DNA from: Berghia stephanieae
Taxonomy: Eukaryota > Mollusca > Gastropoda > Nudibranchia > Aeolidiidae
Assembly (NCBI GenBank): GCA_034508935.3
Contig: CM067446.1
Span: 20,460,401 to 20,524,400 of the forward strand
Direction of reading: 5' to 3'
DNA: 64,000 nucleotides
Shown here: in pieces, positions 12,034-24,700 of the stretch
Numbering within the stretch: the stretch's first letter is position 1
How the letters are laid out: each line of letters opens with the position of its first letter
Translations under genes and position numbers: made by a program
Notes under the pieces: generated by a model
Database searches by the model: none
What the model was told of the DNA's origin: nothing
The model's input: only the letters and a program-made list of their open reading frames with translations

Positions 12034-15000
12034 AGTCCTCATGAGAAAATCCACCCATTGCTCTCCCCGCTGCCCTCGTTCAACTCATTGACCCAGGCTA
12101 AAAATAGAAACAAGCCTGTACAGCACCTCAAGTCTGATCAATACGGTGCTCAATCAACCGGCAGCTCCTACAAGAATGAAACCTCATCAGTGTGTGACAA
12201 CTTAACACGTCATCATTGCAACACACAGGAACACGGGCCAGCCTATGTCAACATACAAAACAACCAGCAAAGATGTTCACAGTCAAGCTTACCTGGTAGC
12301 TATGGTCAGAGTTTTGATTCTGGCTTAGACATTGAAGAATTGACACAGGATGCTGTGGGAGTTTTGTCACAAAATCTTTACCCTTCTCAGATGGAGACTG
12401 GGATTGAGTATGAACAGTTGCAGTTGATACCACAGCAACATCAAGATGCAAGACAGATACATCTACAAACATCTACTTCATCACAAAATTCACAGCAGAA
12501 TGAAATGTATTCTTCAACGTTACAAAAACAGCCGTCGTCTTGGCCTCCTCATGATAACAGTTTCAATGTTACCAATCAACATCAGCAGCAGCTGCAGATC
12601 AACCTTCTATCACCATCTCACCACTTACAACCCCAGCAAAAATCAGTTCTTGATAATGCTCCGTCAGCATTAGATCAAGACATAGCAGCTTTGCCTTTTA
12701 GCCCAGCGTCAATGACAGAAACCTCTTCTGATCTGTTTGAATCTATGCAGGACTCCTCACTTTCCAATCATCAGTTACAACTCTCCCTCAATCAAGTCGA
12801 ATCCTTGTTGTCTGATGCAGTGACCAGTCCAGGTGCTCACCATCATCATCATCGATACCATCAGTCACAAGAGCCTCCAAACAATGATGCATCCTTACCA
12901 CTGCAAACAACCTTACCATCCTTTCACACAATCTCTAAAGGCATTCTTTCACCAAGCCATGCCAGAACACAGTTACAAGTAAAGACTGAAGCTCCTACAA
13001 GGCCTGGATTTACAACGTATCACTCTTTCCCATCACCATCTGTTTCGTTAATATCTCCAGGAAATCATTTCAATTCTAAATCATTGCCATCAGTAAATTC
13101 TTTCCCACATCATGATAACACAAAAACTTTTACAGGTTCTTCTGAAAGTATGGTCAGAACTGACAGAGTGGTTATGTCTCAAGCAATAGGCTCCCAAAAA
13201 CAATATGTTGGATTATCAAACTTTAAAGGAAACGAGAGTTATTCATCTATTGGGAATGTAAATACAGGAATTCCGTCCCAGCCCATCAACAAAGCTCCTG
13301 ATTTTTACATTATGTCCACAACAGTAACATCTGCAAACACCAGTGTGACATCTGTATCATTCACTCACACTAATACCACTGTTGTTTCCCATGCCAATTT
13401 TTCCATGCCTAATAAAGTTCCATCCGAATTTCTAGAGGACACTTTTGGAATCCAGCCTCACAATCTGTTGCAAAATCAGCAAAATCATTTCTCAACACAA
13501 AATCAGTCATTAGCTTCCAATAATTTTGGTAGTTCACCTTCCACCTTATCTACACAATCGCTTGTATCAAAGACTGATGGCAATACCACTTCCAATTTTA
13601 CACTGCCAATATTTGAAGAAAGTACTGCAAAATCAGAGCAAACTAATCGTATCCTGGAAATAATAGCACAAGAAAAAGAAAAAGAGGCACTAGTTACACA
13701 AACTACAAACACAGTCGTGAAGAAAACCAAGAAAAAGAAGAGGAGTAAAACTACTGGTGCTATGCCTTTTTCTCATGACATGCAGGCCATGCCACCTTAT
13801 GTACCCCCTATCAAAGAGCAGAGAAATCATTTTCATTCACAAAATAGATTAGTACCTCCTGTTCAATCGCCATCAAATAATTTTGAATATCAATATCATA
13901 ATCAACTGAACAGAAATTCTAACAGTATGTCTTCTTCATCTTTACCAAATCTTTCACATCAAGGCAATGCCTACAATGGAATTCACAGACAAAATACAAA
14001 TGCTGTAGATAATTATAATAATCCAGAAAGGAATAATTACATTGTGGGTCATGGAAATGGAAACAATAACCAATATCCATATGGAACCATGTTCAGTGAT
14101 AGGAATAATAATAATATGCAACAACCATATGCGCCTTCAGCTCAGTCTCAATTTTGTATGTCCAAACAAACCCAGCATACTTTTCTTACAAATAATCCTT
14201 TGCCTCCTGTCCACATGGTCAATCTTGAACACGACTACTACCGAACTGGAATGCCTTATCAAAATCATTATCACAATGACAATAATATGATGAAATCAAA
14301 CTTGTACCAACAACATCAAAAAGTCTTGGATAATCAAACAGTGGTCAGTAACAATTCTCATTTGTCAGTGAATCAACAATCACAAAATACGTGTTCTGCA
14401 AAACCTCCGTTCTATCCCAATTCAACAGCTACAACGAAAATATCAAATCCACATCTATCACCTAATTCTGTTTGCCCTTCAAGGGCAATGTCACAGACAA
14501 CGATGACAAAAAATGTACAGTGCCCAGCATCAATGTATGACAATCATTTTTCCCTTCCGAATGCTCCTTTGATTGGTTCAAGCAGTGATCTTAATCTGAA
14601 ATCATGGAAAGAAAGCACTGTCAGCGGCAGTGAATTTTATGGGAAAGTAAGAAAGGATGAGGTGCACACCATAAAAAGTCATGAGTCAAAAGTTGCAACT
14701 CAAATTACAGAGGGAAATATTGCACCACAAAGTCAGCATACAGATAATTTGCAAATCAATCTGTCACTATCTCCGAGACATCCTTATCATCATGAAGGAA
14801 ATGTAACAAATACAAATTTTAGTGCCCCTTCTACAAAAAATAATTCACATCATCTTTCAACACCTCAGTTCACGTCTCCCTCCTTAGCACCAACCAATTC
14901 CAATGTGCCTAGTCATCAATCCCTCAGCATGAATGAATCTAAATCAAATAATACCCTTGGTTTACAGGCAACCAATGTATCAGAAATCAAACCCCATCAG

Positions 15001-15499
15001 GTAATGTCACCCCCTCCTTTGGAACACAACTACAACAAGCTCCCAGTCAATCCGCCTTCAAACAAGTTTAACACTCCAATTCATAAAAACAGGAAAAAGA
15101 ATACCACCACGATGACGGCCACCATCAGCAACAACAATAACAGTATCGGTCATTTAAAAAGAAGGCGTGGTAGACCTCCCAAGCATTTGTCTATAAATAC
15201 TTCTTTCAAATCACCTCTACCATTACCATTTCATAAAAAGAAAAAGAAACTCACACATTTAACATCAGTGACACATATGAAGCCTTCCTTGCAAGATAAA
15301 AAGAATAACAAGATGAATGGTCTGTCCTTTGGTTGTCAGCCTGATGCATCAGCAAGAGTTCCTCCTAAGGTTTTGTACAACGTCAATGGGGTGAACACTG
15401 CGGCAGATGCCGGCCATGTTAAATTCGAAAACAGTAGTTTGGTGGACAGGCTGGTCAACAATCAAGTGGAGGTACCAGACTGCAATTGTCTGGGTCCAA
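12034..15499 (+). CDS. TET: TET exon 1 in view: low-complexity N-terminal region, AT-hook, start of Cys-rich domain
   Basis: An open frame of about 1,155 codons follows the acceptor TTCATTGAACAG at 12022-12033. The frame stays open upstream to an ATG at 11986, but those 16 codons (Ile/Met-rich, AT-rich DNA) look like intron, so I start the exon at the acceptor. The donor GTAAGT at 15500 gives phase 1. The protein is rich in Ser, Gln, Asn, His and Pro and probably disordered. It has a Lys-rich stretch [12 protein letters not shown] near 13720, an AT-hook RRRGRPPK at 15160-15183, another basic stretch HKKKKKL near 15235, and ends in VPDCNCLGP, the first cysteines of the TET Cys-rich domain. More 5' exons probably exist upstream of the window or in unrecognised small exons. 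Confidence 0.93.
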
Positions 15500-15682
15500 G
15501 TAAGTTGTTGGATCAATATATATTGTGGTGTGGAAGAAATTGTCAGTTTGCAATAGGATTTAAGCAAGAGCTTTTATTGTTTGCCAATCTTACCATACTT
15601 CTCTGAATCCATTGAATGGGCCAAATTGGTTTAGAATCCCGTTATATATTGCCACTTTCAAAAAATGTTATTTTATTTATTT

Positions 15683-15737
<55 letters not shown>

Positions 15738-18700
15738 TTACTCTTCTTTTTTTTTGCGAAAAAAGAAGAGAGAAAAAATAAGAAAAAATTGAAATGACGT
15801 GATTCAAATATTATAGTCAAAGAGCAATAGGGATTTGCTTCCAGCTTTTACTGTCAAATAAAAGCAATTATGTTGTAAAGCTTCAAATTGTACATGAAAA
15901 AATAGCTGTTAACTTTATTGGTTAACAACCCAAAAACCTTTCACCTTTAAGTGATAATTAGATGGTAATTCAATTTCACGAAAACGTTGTTTGAATATAG
16001 TGACGATTGCTTTGCTATCCTTTCACACAGGTTTTCATTTATGGTTTTTAAAAATACCATCCTATTATATTTTGTTTTTCATATTAATTTTTTTCTTTTC
16101 TTTCTTTTTCTTTGTTTGTTTTGTTTTGTTTTAGTTTTTTCCTGTTGTTTGTGTTTTTCTGGATGAATGGAAATGACTAAAAAATGTTATTGTTTTATGT
16201 ACAATTTCAACATTGCATTGTTTAAATTCCATGAAACATGTTTAACCCCCACCTACCATTCCTCCCAAAAAAAAAAAAAAATTCATTATAGATGTGCCAT
16301 CAGAGTCTACAGAAGGCCCCTATTATACCCAGCTTGGGGCTGCTAAAGATGTTTTGGGCATCAGAAAAATCATGGAGCAAAGGTGAGAATCGCGTCATTA
16401 ACCAGTTAAATATGTATGTGGTGGAATTAAAAATGTCTTATAGGGGTCTTCATTTATAAGCACTCCGCCTTTGAGCCCAATCCAACAATAGGCATGCTTA
16501 AGGCATGAAACAGAATTTTTTACTATGTAAATTTACCCCTTTTTAAGCATGCTCACCCAAATGTTCTCCTCTTATAAGCATGCTCATTATTCTAACCAAG
16601 TTTTTAATGTTAAAATGGTTGTCGGGGTGGAATTCGCTGCTGTACATGGGAGTGATGCAAGAGGCCGAGTTGGGTAGAGGAGTAAGAGGGAAAAAGGGAA
16701 GAGGAGGAGGAGATTCAAGAAAGAAGAGAAGATTTAAGGAAAGAGGAGAAGAGGAAGGAGGAGGAGATGAATAAGAAAAAAAAAAAAAGAAAAAGAGGAG
16801 GAGGAGTAGGGAGATGAGAGAAAATTTAGCGCCTCAAAGTTAAAGATAGAAGCTATCAAACAATTTAACTTTACCTTTAACTAAATTGGTGAGAATAGAT
16901 GTGGGACCAGTTTTCAGTATTCAGACAATAATTAGATAGCAACGAATTACAAGCTTATTAATCCCATGTTTCAAACTTATGGTATAATGTTACATAATGT
17001 GACAGAGAAATCATTGGGCTAAAAAAGGCAACCCTAAAAAAAAAATAATTTAAATGACTTTTAATTGAGCCAGTGATATTTTCAGGCATGCAACTCAGTG
17101 CATTTATTTATAAAAACCCAGGAGGAAAACATATTTTGAATATTTAGATTTTAGGATCATTGACTTAGCACACAAAATCAGAATCCGCCTATAAGCACAG
17201 ATGAGCTATAAACACACTCAGCATGATTCCTGAAGGCATTGCTTATAGACATAGACATTTAATATAACAGAGTATCTTTATTTTATTTATGTATCTATTT
17301 ATTTATTTATTTTTTTATATATATAGGGACAAAAATGTTATCACAATATAGGCAATAGCGGGTGGGAGAGAGGAGAGATTTGGGACATTTAAAAAAAAAT
17401 AAAAATCTAATAGCGAAATTTCTAATTCAAAGTGTTTTTTTTTTAATCTTGCAACTTCACAGAGACCAGGACATTAAAAAAAATTCATTAAGACCCTTAG
17501 AATAAAGTTTAATGAACTCAAATTAAATCCATTTGCAGGAAATATCACCATATTTTGTCTTTAATTTACCTCAGACTAAAATGTACTTGATTGTTTTGGT
17601 CAATACTCTTTTGATGTAAAAATTTGCAGTTAGTAAATAAAATGTTACTTGTTAAAGATTGTTGTGGTGTATTTCTAGGTAATGATTAATATTTGTAAAG
17701 ATTTAGCTGTTTGTCAATTAATGTTCTTTAACAGTTTTAAAAAACCGTCTGCTATTTGTTTTTTGTTTTGTTTTATTTTGTTTGTTGTTTAAAAAAAAAT
17801 TTTGTTGTTTTTGTTTTCGTTTGAGTGGGTTTTTTAAAATAAAAAAATATATTAAAAGAAATAAATTCAGGAAAGAAAAATGTATATATCTTATTTTCGA
17901 ATGGTATCATTTTGTGTTTGTTTGTTTTTTTATCTGGGTCTTATTTATTTATTTTTCCCTCTTTTGTTTTTTTTTTTTTGTTTGTTTTTTTGTTTTTTTG
18001 GGTTGTTGTTTTAGACTACCAAAATGTTTTTAGTCATTGGTGCCTACTGTTCATTCTAGTAACTAATGATTTTTTATTTATTTATTTAATGTTTTTCTCC
18101 TTGTAGAACTGGTATCGTAGGCCCTGCAATCAGGATAGAGAAAGTAATCTACACCGGTAAAGAAGGGAAAAGCAGACGAGGTTGTCCAGTCCCTAAATGG
18201 GTAATTCCTAGTCTATAAATTTTTCATATGCTGCTAGCTCCCCTTTGATTTCTTACTTACTCACAAAAGTTATATGCATAATTATCTCTTAAAGCTTTCA
18301 TAACAGCAGATGTAATTAAATTGTTTTACTTAACTAAGAAAGATTTTTAAAAGAAGGAAATGGCATTGATTATTGATTTATTATTTAGCAAACCAGATTA
18401 AGAATGATTGTCTAGCTTTACAGTTTCTTGATAAGGAATTTTTGGCTTGTTATATTTTGACGTCTTCATAGAACCAAAAATGTTATGAACTATTATTGCC
18501 AATTTTGAAAAGCTCCAACTACATACGTTTATAAAAGTCAGATTCGACCCCGTCTCAACAGTTTTGGTATTTGCCTTTTTCTCACCATTGTCATTGCACA
18601 ATCATTACTGGTTGTTTTCCTCAGCTTATGTCTTGTATATTTCCACCTCTTCTTAAACTTTACAATTTAGTAATTAAGTTGAAAAGGTTTAGGAAATTAA

Positions 18701-21700
18701 ACATTAATGTTGTTCTCTGAGTAAAAACTTTGTTAAATATTTGTCTTTTTTTTTCGACTGGAATTTATTAACATTTCTTTTAAAAATTCTTTTAAAAGAT
18801 AATCCGTCGATCTGGCCCGGAAGAAAAGTATCTGTGCATTGTGAGACAGCGGCCTGGTCATTTCTGTGATTCAGCTGTCATAATCGTCGTCATTGTGGCA
18901 TGGGAGGGAGTAGCTACTGAACAAGCTGACTTGCTGTATAGCTCTCTCACTGAAACTCTTCCCAAACACGGGTTGGAGACTGACAGGAGGTGCGGCCTCA
19001 ATGAAAAGTGAGTTTGTTTTGTTTTTTTTACATTTTTCTAAATTGATGATTATTTAAGGAACAAAAGTATGATATATTGATTTCTGGTACGTCTTAGCTG
19101 AGGCTTTTGTCTTATTTTGTGTTCATGATTTTAAAAAATATTAGTTTGAGTGTCTTAGTCTTGAAATCTGATTAAATCTACCAGTTTGAAAAGAAGAAAA
19201 AAGAGAAGGAGAGTCAGAATTTTATGTTTTTGATGATATCCACAGTGACCCCTTTTTTGTCGAATCAATGTAAATATTATAAGGTAAAAGTTTTAATTAT
19301 GGTTTACTCTGCAAATGTGAATCAATTTTGTGAGAATGCCATTAAGTTCTAGTTGTAACAGTTCGACAATTTCAGACTATGAATTATGACACCATTATAT
19401 GAAAACAGCAATTTCCAATGTCAAAAGACTCTACTTTAATAAACAAATCATGAAGACTGTTTCATGCCCAGATTCATCTCCTTTTACCTCATAATTAAAA
19501 CTAAGTAGCAGAATTTTTACATCTATTGAGTAATTGAGGATTGTTTAAAAGACGTGCATGGCTTCTGATCATAGAATAAGCTTTTATCAGTATACTTAAA
19601 ATCTCTGAATTGTCTAAAACCATTCAGGAAGACATGTGCATGCCAAGGAATTGACTTGCTGAGGAGAGGAGCCTCCTTCTCTTTTGGATGTTCCTGGAGT
19701 ATGTACTACAATGGATGTAAATTTGCAAGGAGTCTATCAGCACGCAAGTTCAAACTGAACGATTCAGCCAAGGTAAGTTTTACTGGCAAGTTTATTATTG
19801 TAGGGGTCATTTGATTTTTCGTTCACCATTTTATCTCCATTCTTTTAGTTTTCATTACACGCCTCTGAACGTCTAAGAGTGGTGGTGATTTGGAAACTGA
19901 TTTTTCCCAAAGTGACATGGACTGAGTTCAATCAGATTGTTTTGTTTTGTTTTCTGGGCAGTTGAGTCCCTTAAACATGATGAAAATAAAGGCAACATTG
20001 AAAAAATAAAACTGGTCCTCTGACAACAGTGTTGAAACAAGATATTTCCCACCCATTGCCTTGGTTAATGCATACTATTGAGAAGTTTTCAAAGGAATTG
20101 TTTTATCTTTGTGTGTGTGTGTGTGAGTGTGTATGCGTGATTGTGTATTTTATGTTGTTGATGTGGAGGTTTGTTAATGCATGTACTGTGTTCTGTATTT
20201 GTGATTGAGAATTCAATGATTTCTCCAAGTGTGATACGTACAATTTTTTAAAAATACCCACAAAAAATCTACGTTGCAATGTTTTTGGCTTTTTGTTTTT
20301 TCTCACTGTTGTGGACGCAGTCTTTTTTTTTTTTCTTCTTTGATCTCATTATCTAAAGTGAAATTTATTCCACTGACGTCATCTATAAATATTGATTTGA
20401 TTGCCGTCTTACACTTATTGCCTATTTCAGGAGAATGAACTCGAGGATGAACTTCAGAACCTTGCTACAGATGTGGCCCCTTTGTACAAGGCTCTTGCTC
20501 CTGATGCTTTCAGAAATCAGGTAGAACCTGTTGTATTGTTGGGTTATTATTCTTATGAAGCACATTATCAACTGTACCCTGAGTATTCCTCCTCAATTGG
20601 GTCTCTTTTGCTACTAAAAGTGGGGCGAGGGGGTTGCAAAAGGATGGCTCGGACAAAAGTGAAGTAGTGTTAGAATAATTCACTCACAAGCATCTTTTCA
20701 GATTGAAATGAAATGACAAAATAATAAAATCAATCAATAAAAGCAACCAGTTTTTAATTTCATTTTGGTCTGTGCATTTTTCTTATAAATTATTTGAACT
20801 GTGGAACCTGTAAACATCATTACCCTTCATCATCATCGTTATCACTATGCATCATCGTTCATTGTCATTGTTGTTCCATAGGTTCAATTCGAAGAGCATG
20901 CTGATGATTGTCGCTTGGGTTATCAACCTGGACGTCCTTTCTCTGGTGTGACAGCAGTTGTGGACTTTTGTTGCCATAGTCACAGAGACATCCACAATAT
21001 GAACAATGGATGCACTGTGGTATGTTGAATACAGACTTGCCATCTAAACAAATTTAACTTATAATCAAGTAACTTTTTACCTTCATAATTATTATAATTA
21101 ATACTTATTTTTATTATCCAAAATTGGCACAATCGTTACGTCTAACCTTATTTTTGGTTTAGATGATATTTATTTTTAAAAAGTGTAATGTGTTCAGTAC
21201 AGCTTTGTGGTCTTGTGGTATGACACTCGCTTTCTGATCAGAAGGTCCTGGGTTCAAGCTTCACTCAGCGCATAGTTGAGTCCTTGGAAAAGGCTCTTTA
21301 CTCACATTCTCTCACTGTACTCAGGTGTAAAATGAGTACCTGGCCGTTAACAGTATTGTCTCTGTCGGAAAAAAATTGTAATATCGCCTAACAGACATCA
21401 GGTCTCGTTCTACATGCTATGTGTTGCCGTTGGTAAAGCGCTTTGAGCACGTTTAGTGGATATTGCGCTATATAAAAGCTCACGTATCATAATAAAATTT
21501 GATTTAGATTTTCTTATTTTGTTCACCCCAAAAACAAATCTGTAAATTAACATGGTTTTAAAGAGTGCTTGATTAAAGACACCATTAAAACTGACAAATC
21601 AATGAGTAAAGATGTTCAGTGAAAGGTGCTTGTAGAGGTAGCGCTATGGGCCAGTCAAGGGGTTTGGGGTTTTCAGCGGAATGTTTGTTCATTCTGCAGC

Positions 21701-24700
21701 ATGTTGATGCCTTTTCATTTTTCCCAACTTTGATTTTAGATTTTTCTTTCTTTGCCTTCTACAGTTGGTCAATTTAACGAAGCATAGGGGACTGGGCAAA
21801 CCAGATGATGAACAGTTCCATGTTCTACCTCTCTACATTCTCGATCAAACAGATGAACATGGGTCCACAGAGGCACAAATGAGAAAAGTTCACAATGGCT
21901 CTCTTGAAATATTGTCTCACTATCTTTCAAACGTCCGCACCAGATCTACCCCTTATTATCCAGGAAGAGAAATCGTACCCCATGTAAAACTAAGAAAGGC
22001 ACCCCTAAAACTTCTTTGGCCAAGAAGTTGAAATTGGCAAAATTACCCAAATCCAAAATAGAGAATGTTGGAAGTAGCAATGGTTTCAAGTCTAATCTTC
22101 ATAATCCCAGTATGAAAGGAGTGGCAGGGATTTCCTCATTGCCATCTTTGTCCCATGATCAAGATTCCAAAATCAAAGATGAAATGTGTGAAGGAGTGGA
22201 ATTGTCCCATAGTCAAGGTGAAGACACAATACAAGGTGACAGTCCAGATCTTTATTCCAAATTCTGGGACTATTTCTATGCAAATGGAACTTTTCCACCA
22301 CAAGAGTGGATAGCTAAAAACAAAGAACTATCTTCTTTTTCTTCACCTTTATCACAAATTTCATCCCCCTCTCCAGCAAAGTTTTACAACTCCTCTAGTC
22401 ATTCTCCCAACAGTTCTGTTACTTCTACATCTAAGCATAATAGTGTTCTCCAGCCATCCAGCTCAGATCAGCTCGATTCATTTCAGCAGCAACAAGGCAG
22501 GGAGTTGCATTGTAAACAACAGCAGCAAAGGCAGCAAAAGGATTCCGGTATTTTATTGTTACATGATACTCATCATCAACATCTCAACATTTGTGAACAA
22601 CCTGATAGGCAGCAGCAACAACAAGAAAGATCGTCTTTATCCTCTGTGTCTTCCCATCCACTTGTTATGCATGATGATCAGTTCTCACAAAATCATGGTA
22701 TAAATAAAGATAATACTCTCTCCTCTCAAGATCATCAGCAATTTCACGTTGTAGATGGAAGCTCCAATAGCACAACCTCTGTGGCCAATTTGTCACACCA
22801 CATTGTTGATGTTATTTCTTCATCATCACCATTGTCATCATCATTATCTTCATTGTCATCTTCATCACAAATCATTAATTCTATAATCCAGCCAAAAGAC
22901 AAAGTCAAATTCCGTTCTGAACCAAATACCATTTCTTCATTGGGTGAACAGCCGAATCAGTTAACAGAATCCCAGACCATAGATAACTTAATATCTCAGT
23001 GTCATGATAATTTGTCAGAATTTAAAATTCCAATGCTTCCCTGCAAAACAGATAATAAGGTTAGTCAAAATTCTAATGAGTATAAATGTGTATTAAAAAA
23101 TGTAAATGATGATTGCAGTCAAAGGACTAGAGATAATGTATCGGATATGCAATCCACAGTGAAGAGTGAACCTCATTCTGAAAATTCTTCATTGGTACAA
23201 CTATCTCCTGACATCTACTCTAATGTGGATGCCTCCTTTGAAAAAAATATTTATCCATCAGGACCAGGTGAGAAAGTCAAGGTTCATAAATCTGAGGGTT
23301 TTGTTGTTCCCATTCATGGCCAAAATCCTGTGAGCCACCTTATCAAGTGATAGATACCACTGTGGTCAGTGAAGAACTGGACAACAATGTAGATGTGTTT
23401 ACAGATCCATCTGTGGGTGGAATAGCACTGGCCCTTTGTCATGGGGCTGTATTGTTTGAAGTAGCCAAACGAGAGCTACACGCCACTACAGCTTTAAAGA
23501 GGCCAAATCGGTACCGTCCTGAACGCATCAGTTTAGTTTTCTACCAACACAAAAACCTTAATCTCCCACGCCATGGCTATGAAGAAAATGAACGTAAAAC
23601 TGTAGAAAGAAGGAAATTAATGAAAGAGAGTCAAACGATTGAAGAGATGGAATCGAAAGGATTTTTTAAAGGTGGATCCAGTGATTCCACTTCTGAAACA
23701 GATCACCTCAAAGGTGCTTTTGGCAATGTCTTTGATTTTGGCCTGTCAAAAGATACCTTATTCCCTTTGCGATTCCCCGGTATCTGGATGGATCTTCAGT
23801 CAACCAGATGACTCCAGTATTATTTAGGTGTATGTCATTAGCTTTTCCTAAATATATGAAAGAAGCCTTTCCTAATCCATCCAATGTCCCCAGATTCATG
23901 TTAAAGCCATTGCCAATACGAATGGACTCCTCAAGTTCTGATCCCTTTCTTAAAAGAGAATTTACCGACAAAAATATCAGTGATAATAGGAATGTGCATG
24001 ATGAATTAGATTGTATGATTGAAAATTGTGCTAAGCCAAAGTCACAAAATTGGGATCCTAATAGAGCACAATGCATTTCACTGACAACGCCCAGCATTGT
24101 TTCTAGATGGATCCATGGTGTTTCCAATGTCACAGGTCCTTACAACAGTTGGATTGAATTGCCTTCTGATACGGATCAAAATTTGGACAATAACCCAAGT
24201 TCCACAGTTGTTTGTGAATCATCCTCAGATGCTGATAAAATGAAAACTGAAAACTGTTCATGTGATGCTCAAACAACACACATTACATCTGCCCAGGTGG
24301 AGAGCAAGAATCAGGTCGTCTTAGCAAGGGATTCTCTGAAACAAGAGATTGAGTCATCAGACTTGACCAAGACTCCCGTCACTCAGCAGAACAGTTATCC
24401 AGATGTTTCTTTAAATAGTAAAGAAGAGGAGGAGACATTGGGCATTTCCAAAGATTCATCAAAACAAATGGACTGTTCAGATCATTTTAGAAATGCATTT
24501 AAACAAGAAAATGAGGTGTTAGAGTCAACTGAAATTTTGTCAGATTGGAATGATGTTTCTAAATATTCATTGAAAGAAGATAATGATACATTAAGCCTTT
24601 CTTTCAATTCAATTATGCAAGATTCCGAAACTTCTTATGATTTAAAGACTGTAGTGAAAAAAGAAATTGAAATTTCAGATATTCCTGAAAATTTAGGAAA

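Larger units (their letters stand above)
15500..18798 (+). other. TET introns after exons 1, 2 and 3
   Basis: The first intron (15500-16291) holds a (TTTA)n array at 15664-15739. The second (16383-18106) is AT-rich with a purine-rich GAGGAG stretch near 16670-16830. The third (18201-18798) has nothing notable. No other gene is visible. Confidence 0.7.
19008..21764 (+). other. TET introns after exons 4, 5, 6 and 7
   Basis: 19008-19627 is plain AT-rich intron. 19773-20430 has a short (TG)n run near 20110-20130. 20521-20881 has nothing notable. 21020-21764 contains a SINE copy (21200-21478). Confidence 0.7.
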
